50,891 nt of DNA from Alcaligenaceae bacterium (GTDB lineage Bacteria; Pseudomonadota; Gammaproteobacteria; Burkholderiales; Burkholderiaceae_B). The stretch lies in assembly GCA_012727555.1 (NCBI GenBank), contig JAAYGT010000090.1, forward strand, positions 1 to 50,891, written 5' to 3'. The translations under genes were made by a program, and so were the position numbers. The notes under the pieces were generated by a model that made no database searches, was not told the origin of the DNA, and worked only from the letters and a program-made list of their open reading frames with translations. Shown piece after piece: positions 1 through 9,163 of the stretch. How positions within the stretch are numbered: position 1 is the first letter of the stretch; each line of letters opens with the position of its first letter.

Positions 1-334
1 CGTTGACCTGAGTCAGAACGATAAAACGGGCCAACGCCTCGCCCACTTTGGGCACCCTGTTTTCAACGACATAATTGTTGATCGCGGGAATTGCAATGAT
101 CGCCAGAAGCAGAATGATGGCGGATACGATGGAAACCTCGATCAGGGAAAAGCCCCGCTGCGCGGGATCATGCACACGCACTGCCGGCGTGGCATCCCCG
201 AGGAGGGTCGGACCGGTGCCCCCGGGCGCCTCACGCGCCGTTTGCGATCCCGTGCACCACGCGTGCTGCGAAGTGTTGATGGGGAGGTTGATCAAGCCCA
301 TGGGGCGTGTTGATACCAGACATGATTCAAGCAT
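1..334 (-). CDS. pilS: Type IVb major prepilin PilS-like (3' end outside window)
   Basis: This is the N-terminal 111 codons of a prepilin; the rest lies off the left edge. The frame shows a class III signal: residues 58-61 PAQRG are followed by FSLIE, so cleavage is expected between Gly61 and Phe62, with the conserved Glu at +5. A hydrophobic helix (IVSAIILLLAIIAIPAI) follows. The ATG at 334 is chosen because GGAG lies about 8 nt upstream and it starts 22 nt after the pilR stop. An internal ATG at 301 has no clear ribosome site. With the 334 start the leader is 61 residues, much longer than the roughly 15-30 usual for type IVb prepilins. The gene follows the pilus assembly genes, as pilS does in R64-type operons. 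Assignment to the pilin class is firm; the exact start is less so. Confidence 0.8.
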   Translation of the reverse strand, partial: MLESCLVSTRPMGLINLPINTSQHAWCTGSQTAREAPGGTGPTLLGDATPAVRVHDPAQRGFSLIEVSIVSAIILLLAIIAIPAINNYVVENRVPKVGEALARFIVLTQVN

Positions 335-356
335 TGCAGTCTCCAGAAATAAGCCG

Positions 357-1514
357 TCAGCGGCTTGCATAAAAAATCATCAGCGCACGCCTGAGCTCGT
401 CGATCACGGCGTAATGCCACAAGGCCAGCGCGATCAGGATGACTACGCTGGCCAACAGCAGCAACCAGCGCATCAGGGCGGCATGCAACCTGACACGCTC
501 AAGCACGTGGACGCGCAACCGGTCAGCGGTCAATCCCAGGCCCTGACGCAGCCCCCGGGCCGCCACCATATCCTGTAAAAACCAGTACACCCCGGCTTCA
601 AAAATGCCGGTATCGAAGGCATCCGTGCCTGCTGCACCCCGATTTTGCAAGGCACGCATCTGATCGATATGGTGCGAAAGCCAGACCCCCGTACCCGACT
701 GCACCAGCAGCAGTGCAGTCCGCAACTGCACGGGCCCCTGGGTATCTTTACGCAACAAAATACCCAGCAACACCAGAAAACGGATACCCTGCAGCGCGCG
801 GTAAATCTTCCAGACACCGACCGGGTCGAGATACGCGCGTAACGGACCGACCAGATTGGGGATGGACCAGAGCACCGCCACAAAAAGCCCGACCACACCC
901 ATCGACACGGGCAGCATGAACTGTTCGAGCCAGGACGCAGTACTCAGCAGTGAACGCGTGAGCCCCCCGTAGTAGTCGGGCGGCAAGGCAACAAAAGCCT
1001 GCATCAGGCGCGGCACTGTAAAAAACGGAACGGCCAGCAACATACCCAGAACCAGCACCACGGCCGCACCGGCCACCATCAAGGTCGATGACAAAACGCC
1101 GCGCAATGTATCCATCAACTTCAAGGCATCGGCCAACTCGCCCAGTGCGGCAATCACCGCTTCATTACCCTGCGTCTGGGCGCTTCGCAGCACACTCAAC
1201 TCGTGCTCCGGCAACGTGCCCGACCACGTGGCCTGAAGATCACCGCCACTTTGCTGATAGCGCGTATACCAGTGACGGGACAACCGGCCACGCACCGTGT
1301 GATCGCCATAGCGTTCGGCATCGAGCAAAAAAACTTCCTTGAGTGTGCGAAACCCTTTCATGTCACGCAACAGATCCCCCAGGTACTGGTAGTAATCAAT
1401 GCGCTGACGCATGAATAACAAAGCATCGAGTGCGATGCGCCATCGTTCGCTCCCCGACCCTGAACCGGAAGCATGGCCTGAGGAAAAACGCCCCGATGAG
1501 AAACGGCGGCTCAC
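357..1514 (-). CDS. pilR: Type IVb pilus inner-membrane platform protein PilR (GspF family)
   Basis: This 385-residue protein has the architecture of the T2SS/T4P platform protein. An N-terminal cytoplasmic helical domain is followed by a hydrophobic pair (VAGAAVVLVLGMLLAVPFF, then LPVSMGVVGLFVAVLWSI), a second cytoplasmic domain, and a C-terminal membrane helix (LLLLASVVILIALALW). It would recruit the PilQ ATPase and move pilin subunits into the growing fibre. I chose the GTG at 1514. It overlaps the pilQ stop as GTGA and has GGGAG 6 nt upstream; a GTG at 1532 would add six residues without such a site. The overlap implies translational coupling to pilQ. R64 PilR has a similar length. Confidence 0.85.
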   Translation of the reverse strand: MSRRFSSGRFSSGHASGSGSGSERWRIALDALLFMRQRIDYYQYLGDLLRDMKGFRTLKEVFLLDAERYGDHTVRGRLSRHWYTRYQQSGGDLQATWSGTLPEHELSVLRSAQTQGNEAVIAALGELADALKLMDTLRGVLSSTLMVAGAAVVLVLGMLLAVPFFTVPRLMQAFVALPPDYYGGLTRSLLSTASWLEQFMLPVSMGVVGLFVAVLWSIPNLVGPLRAYLDPVGVWKIYRALQGIRFLVLLGILLRKDTQGPVQLRTALLLVQSGTGVWLSHHIDQMRALQNRGAAGTDAFDTGIFEAGVYWFLQDMVAARGLRQGLGLTADRLRVHVLERVRLHAALMRWLLLLASVVILIALALWHYAVIDELRRALMIFYASR

Positions 1515-3232
1515 GCTGCGCTCCCGTTGCACCCGTGTGCGGCGGTGCTGGTTCGACGCAAGTGCTCCGTCTCGAAGGCGTGGAAACGGGGCTCGATATC
1601 CCTGGGATCAATCAGCCCCTGAAAAGCCTTGTGCACCGCGCATGCCATGGCAGAGCGATCCCGATGCAGCCCCAGAACAGGCTCGATGATCTCGGCCACC
1701 ACGGTGCGACCTCGATAACCGCTCAGGGCAGGATCCTGGTCACTGAGGCACTGGGCGCATCCTGCCGGATTACGGATTTTCAGTCGATCCAGGGGCTCGT
1801 CATAAAGCGCACCGATACGTGCAAGCCACTCCCCCCACCACGGCGAAGTCATGGAGCGCCCCTGCAGCGTGTGACTGCCCTGGCACAGTTGCATCGCCGG
1901 CAATGCGCAGTGCGAACACAGGACAGGCAGCAGTGCCTGATAGACCAGCATCCTGAACGCCCCTCGCATGGCGAGAAAATCACGGGAAACACCGATAAAG
2001 TCAGAAGCCAGCCGATCCGGAATGGCGATGGCGGAAGGCGCATGGACGGTTGTATAAAGATTGACGCCCGACCCGACCAGATCCATGAATGCGCGCCCCG
2101 TTTCCGCATCCCGCACCTCACCCAGCAGGACATCGGTCATACCGGATCGTTTCAGGGTGCGCAGCTTGGCTGCGAAGTCATCATGGGCTGACACATTCAG
2201 GCTGCGAGCCAGCGTAACCTGGATGGCCCCCGGTATCAGGTACTCCACTGGATCCTCAAGACTGATGAGTTTGCGGTGATTCGGCAACCTGGCCATCAGG
2301 GCCGCCAGACTGGTGGACTTACCCGAGCCCACGGTGCCTGCAAACACGATCGCACCGCCTTCGGCCCTGAGCACGCGCTCGATGACCTCGAGTTGATCGG
2401 GCAAATAGCCCAGTCGTTCAAGCGACAAGCCCCCTGCAGGTTGATCGCGATGCAAAATGCGCAGGCACACACTGGGGCCGGCATCGGCCGATAACGAGGA
2501 CCAGCGCAAGAGGATGTCCTGATCATCGACACGACGCACCAGTGAGCCCTGCTGCTCGATGGATGGATCAAAAATGGCCCCGTTTCCACCCCTGACATCC
2601 ATCCAGGCAACCCCCAGCATATCCTGCAACATGGATGTGGAGATCCGGTGAAAACGACTGGGCGCCAGGTAGCGTCCGGACAGCGAGAATCTGACCTCGG
2701 ACTCCGGATTACGCGCATTCACGTTCAGGTGGATATCGCTCGCGCCCTGGCGCACGCCCCAGACCACAATATCCTGGAAGGCTGAAGCCAGCTCCATGCC
2801 TGCATGCGAAGGTACGGGTCGCATCGACCCCGTGCGCAATGCGTCACTCTGGACCGCCGACTGCCCGCGTACGATCGAGAGCAGCAACGAGGGAGAAACC
2901 ACATAACGCACCGGACTCGCAAGCACATGACCACACTCGAGAACGTGCCTGACCAGTGCATCCACCGGGTCGCTGGCGACATACTCGGCAACTGCAAATA
3001 TGCCAACAGTTTCATTGTCGAACAGTACCGGAGCCCATCGCCCGTCAAAGACAGGGATATCCAGTTCGGTAGTCAGGGTACGCACAAAGGCAGGACGCAA
3101 ACAGGCCAGATCATCCGGGTTGGCAAGCACCGGCACACTGGACGGATCAAACTGCGGCAAGGGTTCACTCAAGTCAAGACCGACCGGACGCTTCCACCGC
3201 CAGGGGGCACGCAATGCAGAACGGTTTTTCAT
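1511..3232 (-). CDS. pilQ: Type IVb pilus assembly ATPase PilQ (GspE/PilB family)
   Basis: This 573-residue secretion ATPase powers pilus extension at the inner membrane. It shows GASDIHLN at about residues 163-170 (GspE N2 domain), a Walker A GTVGSGKST at about 299-307, an Asp box (SLEDPVEYL), a Walker B-like DVLLGEVRD, and a His box containing TTVHA. Two CxxC pairs (CSHC and CAQC) near the C-terminus probably bind zinc, as in many GspE/PilB proteins. The ATG at 3232 overlaps the pilP stop as ATGA and has AGGGAG about 8 nt upstream; an ATG 72 nt further upstream is ignored. The gene sits between pilP and pilR, the order found in R64 and in Salmonella Typhi SPI-7. In that nomenclature PilQ is the ATPase, not the secretin called PilQ in type IVa systems. 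Confidence 0.93.
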   Translation of the reverse strand: MKNRSALRAPWRWKRPVGLDLSEPLPQFDPSSVPVLANPDDLACLRPAFVRTLTTELDIPVFDGRWAPVLFDNETVGIFAVAEYVASDPVDALVRHVLECGHVLASPVRYVVSPSLLLSIVRGQSAVQSDALRTGSMRPVPSHAGMELASAFQDIVVWGVRQGASDIHLNVNARNPESEVRFSLSGRYLAPSRFHRISTSMLQDMLGVAWMDVRGGNGAIFDPSIEQQGSLVRRVDDQDILLRWSSLSADAGPSVCLRILHRDQPAGGLSLERLGYLPDQLEVIERVLRAEGGAIVFAGTVGSGKSTSLAALMARLPNHRKLISLEDPVEYLIPGAIQVTLARSLNVSAHDDFAAKLRTLKRSGMTDVLLGEVRDAETGRAFMDLVGSGVNLYTTVHAPSAIAIPDRLASDFIGVSRDFLAMRGAFRMLVYQALLPVLCSHCALPAMQLCQGSHTLQGRSMTSPWWGEWLARIGALYDEPLDRLKIRNPAGCAQCLSDQDPALSGYRGRTVVAEIIEPVLGLHRDRSAMACAVHKAFQGLIDPRDIEPRFHAFETEHLRRTSTAAHGCNGSAA

Positions 3233-3756
3233 CGCTGAACTCCCTGTACCGCCTGTCCAAGACAGGCGGTCTTTTCGGTGGACTGGAACGCCATGCGAAC
3301 ACACGCTCCTTCGATGGCAACAAGTCTGTGGGCATGTTCGGGCAGGCTCCGGTTCCCCCCCACTGGCAGCGCCTGTCCTCGCAAATAAACATACCGGTCA
3401 TGGCCCACCTGCACTTCGGCCAGCAAGCGGGTACCCACACCATAGATGGCCAACAATTCCAGTTGCTGCGAACGTGCCGGCATCACCTCGGGCACACCGC
3501 TGTCCCGACCGGAGCGGCCTGTGCGGGCACGTGCCAGCGCGCGTTCGGTGTCGAGCTGCAACAGTTCACGCACACTGACCAGCTGCGACCAGTCGCCATC
3601 GGAGGTTTCAGGCGCCACAGCAACCGCAAGACAAGGCCCGGCAAGACAGGTCAACAGCCCCACCTTCAGCCAGAAACGGTACACCTTCGCATACCCTCGC
3701 CCCACTGCGTACCCGAGACGGGGTTCAGCGGGTTGAAACACGGCTATAACGTTCAT
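3229..3756 (-). CDS. pilP: Type IVb pilus biogenesis protein PilP
   Basis: This is a 175-residue protein with one N-terminal hydrophobic segment (VGLLTCLAGPCLAVAVA, around residues 33-50) and a small periplasmic domain. Size and operon position match PilP of thin-pilus operons, which in related systems links inner-membrane components to the secretin; motif-level evidence is weak because the family is poorly conserved. The start at 3756 is supported by AAGGAG 7 nt upstream; a TTG at 3771 would add five residues. The gene overlaps the end of pilO by about 30 nt and the start of pilQ by 4 nt, so it is embedded in the translational chain. Identification rests mainly on context. Confidence 0.7.
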   Translation of the reverse strand: MNVIAVFQPAEPRLGYAVGRGYAKVYRFWLKVGLLTCLAGPCLAVAVAPETSDGDWSQLVSVRELLQLDTERALARARTGRSGRDSGVPEVMPARSQQLELLAIYGVGTRLLAEVQVGHDRYVYLRGQALPVGGNRSLPEHAHRLVAIEGACVRMAFQSTEKTACLGQAVQGVQR

Positions 3757-5032
3757 AAAGCGCTCCTTCAATCAACACCATGAATTCACTTGTACGGACA
3801 TCAGGCTCGGACACATCATGCCGGCTCAGCATCAGACGGTCCCAGCGAACGGCCTGAACATGCCGGTGCAACAGCGTCAGCGAACGCAGCGGCCCCTGGA
3901 CGCTGACTGTACGCCGGGCATAGGCAGACAGCCCTTGCGGCTCCGGCACAGGCACGCCATCAGGATCCGCTGGCGCCTGCACTTCAAGAGGCACAGAAGG
4001 CCCGACCTGCACCCGCCCGAACGCGGGTTGTATCGACTGCAACACGCTGAACCAGGCACGCTCGTTGTGATGGCTGGTCTGCAGATTCGCCACCGGCAGG
4101 GGCAAACCCGCCAGTTCGAACGACTGATGCAGAGTGACCTGATCCAGCGGCTCAAAGTGTGGTGTCCATCCGGCCGGCAGCACACCCAGCAAAGTCGCGT
4201 TGCTGGCCAGTCGGTGCGAGCGACCCAACCGGGCTTCACAATGCCACCGCACCCCGGCGTTGCGGCAGGCCACGTGTTCAAGCAACCATCCGCCAAGACG
4301 CACCGGAACAGCCTGGACAACCGCCAGCAAATCGCTAAAGCCCCGTACGCCCTGAACCGCATGTGGCATGGCCGAACGATCAATCGCACGCTCCCAGGCA
4401 GCCCGGGGCTCTGGATGAACCCGTTGAACATGCGGAGCCGGGGGCAGTTCGGTGCGATTCGTGGCAGGCCACCACCAAACCAGCACACAGACCAAGGCCA
4501 GCAAAAACACCCAAGCCCTGTGCCGGACAGCGTCAGTCAGACGGACCAGACGGGTCCCCGGACCCACGGCTGATTCGATATCGAGCAGGCTGGGTAAAGC
4601 AGGGGTGCCCGACTGGCCCGGCATGATCAGTTGCGGATAGACGCGTCGAAACTCCTGCAGCAATTGTTCGGGGTCTTCGTCAGGATCAAGAAAACGATCC
4701 GTGCGGGCAACCACCGTTCCCTCATGAACCACAACGAACCAGTCCCCCTGATCCGCCACCGGCAACACCACCGCAACCGTACCCCGCGGATAAAGCGTTG
4801 CGACAACCTGGGCGGCCGCGTACAAAGGCGGGGCGCTGCGCATGACCGATCGCGCCAGACGGGTCAGGCCAACGCTGCTGACCGGATCGCCCGCCATAAC
4901 GCCATGATTGGCGCGATGCAGGCGCACCAGACGACGCACCCCCTGTAAAGGGTGTCGAGCCAAAACCGGATACCAGTGCAGACCAAAAGCAAGGCGGGCG
5001 ACAGGCATGGAAAGAATGTGAGGATCACGCAT
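3725..5032 (-). CDS. pilO: Type IVb pilin accessory protein PilO (PilO2 family)
   Basis: The product has 435 residues: a cytoplasmic N-terminal half of about 185 residues, one membrane helix (HRAWVFLLALVCVLVWWW), then a periplasmic half. This bitopic layout and length match the R64-type PilO accessory proteins that couple ATPase/platform components to the periplasm; it is unrelated in sequence to the short type IVa PilO. GAGGGG precedes the ATG. It starts 9 nt after the secretin gene and overlaps pilP at its end. The family call is context plus architecture; no catalytic motif is expected. Confidence 0.78.
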   Translation of the reverse strand: MRDPHILSMPVARLAFGLHWYPVLARHPLQGVRRLVRLHRANHGVMAGDPVSSVGLTRLARSVMRSAPPLYAAAQVVATLYPRGTVAVVLPVADQGDWFVVVHEGTVVARTDRFLDPDEDPEQLLQEFRRVYPQLIMPGQSGTPALPSLLDIESAVGPGTRLVRLTDAVRHRAWVFLLALVCVLVWWWPATNRTELPPAPHVQRVHPEPRAAWERAIDRSAMPHAVQGVRGFSDLLAVVQAVPVRLGGWLLEHVACRNAGVRWHCEARLGRSHRLASNATLLGVLPAGWTPHFEPLDQVTLHQSFELAGLPLPVANLQTSHHNERAWFSVLQSIQPAFGRVQVGPSVPLEVQAPADPDGVPVPEPQGLSAYARRTVSVQGPLRSLTLLHRHVQAVRWDRLMLSRHDVSEPDVRTSEFMVLIEGALYERYSRVSTR

Positions 5033-5041
5033 GGCCGCCCC

Positions 5042-6640
5042 TCAGAAACCTTCCTCGACCTGGGCCGTCACAATCATGACGGTGGTCAGTGTCTGGCTGG
5101 CTGCACGGTCACTGCCCCCCAGCGCCAGGGGAAGTGCAGGGTTGAGTCGGCGACCTTCGGTCTCATGTTCAGTTCGGTCAAAACCGGAAATCAGCAATGG
5201 CTGTCCGGGTTGCAAAGCCACTTGCTGGACCGTGCCATTGCCATCGATCGTGATCTGCTGCAACTGCAGCGGGTTGGAACGGTCACCAAACGTAACGGAT
5301 TTCAGCGGCTGGGCAACGGTGTTGTCGTAGGCAACCGACAACAAAACCTGACCGTTTTCCTGTGCATCGGGCACCAGTGTGATCATGGACCCCACGGTCT
5401 CGTCTTTCTGGCTGACGGCAACGGCCGGCAGCGCAAGACCACCGGCCTGGGCCACAGAGGTCGTCTCGATGCGGTCGATATAAGAAAACGTTGTGCGAAC
5501 GGCATGCGTCACGGGGCGCCTGTTCAGGGTGACCACCGGCAGGCTGCTGCGCCTGACCACCTGGCCGACCTGACTCAATGCCTTGATCACCGCCTCGGTG
5601 CCTTTGAAGGGCCCCTCATTGACGCCCACAGCCAAGGCGCCGGCTTCGGCCACGACCGACCCGGTGACCGCCAGGCCTGCCGCAACACGCGCACTGGCAA
5701 ACACCACATTCCAGTCAATACCCGCTTCGGCCGTATCGCGCGTCAGTACCGTAACCTCCTCAAAGACCAAACGCACCCGGCGTGTGAATGTACGGTTTTC
5801 CGACTCCAGGTAAGCCTCGATGCGCTGCAGCACGTCTGGCGTATCGGTGACCACCACCGAACCGTTCGAGCCTGGTTCAGCCACCAGCACCCCCGCACGG
5901 GTCATGAAAGGTTCGAGACGCGCACGCAGCGTCTGCATGACATCGTGACTGCCACTGTCGAGCCGTGTACTGGACGTACTGACAAAGCCCTGGCTGTCCT
6001 GACCCTGCCCCGCCAGGCCCAGTGAAGCCTGGGCATTCGCATTCAGTGTCAGGGCGCGCACATTGAACACCCGTGTTTCGGTACGAAAAAACTCAATGCG
6101 CTGCGCCTGATAGCGCCAGTGAATACCGAACTGGGCCGATACACGATCGAGCATGCGGGCCAAGGGTTCGGGTTGCCCGGAGAGTGTCACCCGGACGGGT
6201 TCCCGGGTGCCGTCCCCACGCTCGTCCCCGCCTGTCAGCCGAGGCAGGAAACGGGTCGGCTCCAGCAATGCATCCGGCCGCACATACACAGGGATACCGG
6301 TTGCGGACGTGATTCTTTGTGCGAGCACCGGCAACGTCATGGGACCATCTGAAAACAGCAAGGTCGTATTGACCCGGGCCCTGAGCGCAACCGGCAGGGT
6401 TACCTCGCGCGCCAGCGGCTGGGCACGGCCGATCAACCAGGGTTGATCGACCTGCTGGGCTGCCTTTCGTGCCGTTGTGCTTGTCAGTCCGGCAGCGAAC
6501 TGTTCATGCTGTTGCTGCACCGATTCGCCCGAAAACTCAATAACCTGACCCAATTCGCGCATACGCTCGGACAAGGCACAGCCTGCCAGCACAGGGCCCA
6601 TGACCGCCAGGCCTGCCAGCAACCGGATACGTGGTGTCAT
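5042..6640 (-). CDS. pilN: Type IVb pilus outer-membrane secretin lipoprotein PilN
   Basis: The 532-residue protein starts with a lipoprotein signal; the lipobox LAGC places the lipidated Cys at residue 21. The C-terminal half has secretin signatures, including the stretch from VTLNRRPVTHAV to the barrel motif TLVPDAQENGQVLLSV, and ends in DRAASQTLTTVMIVTAQV, as in secretins. It should form the gated outer-membrane channel through which the pilus passes. Being a lipoprotein is typical of the PilN/BfpB/TcpC branch and explains the lack of a separate pilotin. The ATG overlaps the upstream stop (ATGA at 6637-6640), so it is translated with the TcpQ/PilL-like gene that may help its assembly. Confidence 0.92.
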   Translation of the reverse strand: MTPRIRLLAGLAVMGPVLAGCALSERMRELGQVIEFSGESVQQQHEQFAAGLTSTTARKAAQQVDQPWLIGRAQPLAREVTLPVALRARVNTTLLFSDGPMTLPVLAQRITSATGIPVYVRPDALLEPTRFLPRLTGGDERGDGTREPVRVTLSGQPEPLARMLDRVSAQFGIHWRYQAQRIEFFRTETRVFNVRALTLNANAQASLGLAGQGQDSQGFVSTSSTRLDSGSHDVMQTLRARLEPFMTRAGVLVAEPGSNGSVVVTDTPDVLQRIEAYLESENRTFTRRVRLVFEEVTVLTRDTAEAGIDWNVVFASARVAAGLAVTGSVVAEAGALAVGVNEGPFKGTEAVIKALSQVGQVVRRSSLPVVTLNRRPVTHAVRTTFSYIDRIETTSVAQAGGLALPAVAVSQKDETVGSMITLVPDAQENGQVLLSVAYDNTVAQPLKSVTFGDRSNPLQLQQITIDGNGTVQQVALQPGQPLLISGFDRTEHETEGRRLNPALPLALGGSDRAASQTLTTVMIVTAQVEEGF

Positions 6641-7590
6641 GATTGCCCCCCTGAAAGGCCCCGGGTACTGCGATCACAGGCCTGTGCATAAGGCACCACG
6701 CGCAAGACACGATTTGAATAGAAGCACGGCTGCAAAGGCCGCTCGGACAATTCGGTTGCAGCAACCAGGGCCTGAACAGCCTCGATAAAGGGGGACGGAA
6801 AATCGGCAGATGCCCCAAGAGGCACATCGACATCGACAGCCCAGTGCTCCGGCTCAAAGGTCCAACCGGCAAGGCGCGACCACCGCGCCAGTGCGCCACG
6901 CAACGTCCCATCATCCGGCCCGGCTGCAAAGACGGGCTGCACGGGTACCACAGGCACAACCGGCAGACCCGGAACCGGCAGGACAGATGACACGGCAACC
7001 GGTGCTGGCATGGTCAAGGCGACAGGGCCGGGAAGGGACACCGAGACCGCCTGGGGACTTGCAGCATTGACACCGGGCACCTCGACGCCCTGCCCGGCCG
7101 GCACCAACGATTCAGGGACGGCCAAGGGCTGCAGCGGCGTCGTGTCAGCACGCTCGACAGCACGTGCCTGACCGGACACACCGGCCGGTTCGATGTGTTG
7201 GGCGCGGTGCGCCTGGGCCACCAGATGACCACCCCGGAATACCAGATGCGCGAAAACGCCCTCCAGCACGACATAGGCTGACTCGCGGCGCCAGGGAACA
7301 GGACGGTCACCGTGTTCAGTGCGTTCGAAAATGGCAGGAACAGGATCGTGTTCCCGGAACTGCAGCCAGACGCTCACGCCATCATCAAAAACCTGCAAAG
7401 GCCCCACCTCGGGATCGCCCGACAAGGCCCAGTCAAAACTGAAGCGAGCCGGCTGACCCGGACGCGATGGCTGTTCGGGCCCGGAGGTGCCCACCGCATT
7501 TGCAAATACGGGCAGATCGGCCCAGTGTGGCAGCGCCGCACAGCCGCCCAGCAGAACCAGCACGATCGGAAAGCAAAACCAGAGCCTCAT
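6637..7590 (-). CDS. pilL: PilL/TcpQ-like lipoprotein, secretin assembly partner
   Basis: The first gene of the pilus operon encodes a 317-residue lipoprotein, with lipobox LGGC and Cys17. The middle is rich in Pro, Val and Ala (around residues 160-225) and looks like a linker. The last 85 residues have the pattern of the TcpQ/PilL C-terminal domain (LRGALARWSRLAGWTFEPEH, then a paired hydrophobic segment). TcpQ-type proteins stabilise the lipoprotein secretin of type IVb pili. I place the start at 7590, next to the signal peptide and with AGGGGG upstream. R64 PilL is of comparable size. An alternative reading is any secretin-associated lipoprotein; the fit with the following secretin supports the call. 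Confidence 0.72.
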   Translation of the reverse strand: MRLWFCFPIVLVLLGGCAALPHWADLPVFANAVGTSGPEQPSRPGQPARFSFDWALSGDPEVGPLQVFDDGVSVWLQFREHDPVPAIFERTEHGDRPVPWRRESAYVVLEGVFAHLVFRGGHLVAQAHRAQHIEPAGVSGQARAVERADTTPLQPLAVPESLVPAGQGVEVPGVNAASPQAVSVSLPGPVALTMPAPVAVSSVLPVPGLPVVPVVPVQPVFAAGPDDGTLRGALARWSRLAGWTFEPEHWAVDVDVPLGASADFPSPFIEAVQALVAATELSERPLQPCFYSNRVLRVVPYAQACDRSTRGLSGGQS

Positions 7591-7726
7591 GGCACCCCCT
7601 GATGAGTGGCACGGCAACAACGCCGGCCTTCAGTGCATGGTGCGCCTGTACACGGTCTGAATCCAGACCGGTTTATCCTGATGGATGGTTTGGTCCGACG
7701 GACAAAAAGAGCCTGCCCGGCTCATG

Positions 7727-7770
7727 AAAAAACCCGCAGTCCGGTTCGTAGAGAACCGTGCTGCGGGTTT
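7727..7770 (-). terminator. Rho-independent terminator after the solute-binding protein gene
   Basis: On the minus strand an inverted repeat (AAACCCGCAGCACGGTTC pairing with GAACCGGACTGCGGGTTT) closes a short loop and runs into six T. It lies about 55 nt after the stop of the gene at 7825 and before the pilus operon, so it separates the two transcripts. There is no T-run on the plus strand. Confidence 0.85.
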
Positions 7771-7824
7771 GAGTGCCCGGATACGCCGGACTGCAAACCG
7801 CCCGAAACGGGCCGCAGAGAAGAC

Positions 7825-9156
7825 TTAACGTGCCCGCTGCTGCATCAGTTTGCCGGCTTCGTCGGCCGCCATTTTCAGGGCAGTGACGGCAGGCTGATTG
7901 CCATTGAGAGCCGTTTCAAGCGTTTGATGGAACATGGCGCGAATACGGGGGTAGTTGTCGATACGGAAACCACGGCCGTTGGCTGCCGGATTACGTGCAT
8001 ACGCTGACACCTGTTCCTGCCAGTTGCCCATGCCTTTGTAGTAAGAGGCCGGTGTGGCGGCAAACGCCTGCTGGGTCAGGGGAAGATAACCCGTGCGCTG
8101 AAACCAGTTGGCCGCGTTGTCGGGTTTGGCCAGCCAGGCCAGGAAACCGGCCATGGCGGCATCGGTTTCTTTAGGATGGCCGGACGTTGCCCAGATGGCA
8201 GAGCCACCGACGAAAGGATTACCCGGTGTTTTGGTGACTTCAGGGTAATACGGCAAGCCGGTGAGCGAGAAATCAAGACCGCGAGCCTCTTTGAACCAGC
8301 CCAGATTGCTGGAGGCAGAAATGAGCACCGCACATTCCTTGTTGGCAAAACGCTTGGCGGCCACTGCCTCGCCACCCGGTTTCACCATGATTTCCGACTT
8401 CACCCAGCTGATCATCATGGAAAGATGGCGGATATACAGGGAATCGAAGGAAAATTCGGCGGGTTTGGCGTTCTTGCCCTTGCCGGTAGGCTCGTTGATG
8501 AACAATTGGTTATTGACCGCCGCCAGGTTTTCCAGATTCACGGACACGGATTGGTCAGAGGTAAGCGGACACTGGCGCGAACCGTTATTGGCCAGAGAAA
8601 CAAGCTGCCCCTGCAGACCGGTCCAGACGCGATCGGGTGCCGGCGGATTCAGGTTGGCTTTTTTAAACGCATCGATGTTGTAGTACATGACCGGAATTTC
8701 GAGCATGTACGGAAATGCCAGCAAACGACCACGACCATCACGCGCAAACGAGACCTGTTCGGACACAAACCATTTAGCGTCTTTGATGGGATTTTTTTCA
8801 AGCAACTGATGCAGCGGTTGCATGTAGGGACGGCGCGATACGGCTTCGGGGTAACGGTCATCATCGAGCTGCACCAGGTGGGGACGATCCTGGACACCCT
8901 TGGCAGCCACGAGTGCGGCTTCGACAGCATCTTCATTGTCGAAGCCCTTCAGACGCACCTGGACCTGATCCTGGGAACGGTTGTAGCTTTTGACCAGCGC
9001 TTCAAAAACCTGAAGGTTGTGGCCATTCAGAGAGTGCCAGACACGCACTTCGGTGGCAGACCAGGCTGCAGATGAGGTTGCAAGCAGAACACCTGCACTG
9101 GCCCAGGCAAGACGGCGCACCGGAAAGGAAGCGCCCATAAACCACGATGATTTCAT
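7825..9156 (-). CDS. ABC transporter extracellular solute-binding protein, family 1 (UgpB-like)
   Basis: This is a 443-residue periplasmic protein with a signal peptide ending near ATSSAAWSA. The mature part opens with the family 1 solute-binding pattern (EVRVWHSLNGHNLQVFEALV) and contains the usual domain-crossing features such as FPYMLEIPVMYYN and NPFVGGSAIW. It is closest in look to UgpB, the sn-glycerol-3-phosphate binder, but the ligand cannot be read from sequence. No permease or ATPase gene is nearby, so it must use a transporter encoded elsewhere or act as a sensor. It starts 7 nt after dadA and ends at a terminator, so the two are probably one transcript. That pairing with an amino acid dehydrogenase is unusual for a sugar-type binding protein. 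Confidence 0.88.
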   Translation of the reverse strand: MKSSWFMGASFPVRRLAWASAGVLLATSSAAWSATEVRVWHSLNGHNLQVFEALVKSYNRSQDQVQVRLKGFDNEDAVEAALVAAKGVQDRPHLVQLDDDRYPEAVSRRPYMQPLHQLLEKNPIKDAKWFVSEQVSFARDGRGRLLAFPYMLEIPVMYYNIDAFKKANLNPPAPDRVWTGLQGQLVSLANNGSRQCPLTSDQSVSVNLENLAAVNNQLFINEPTGKGKNAKPAEFSFDSLYIRHLSMMISWVKSEIMVKPGGEAVAAKRFANKECAVLISASSNLGWFKEARGLDFSLTGLPYYPEVTKTPGNPFVGGSAIWATSGHPKETDAAMAGFLAWLAKPDNAANWFQRTGYLPLTQQAFAATPASYYKGMGNWQEQVSAYARNPAANGRGFRIDNYPRIRAMFHQTLETALNGNQPAVTALKMAADEAGKLMQQRAR

Positions 9157-9163
9157 AGAGGTA

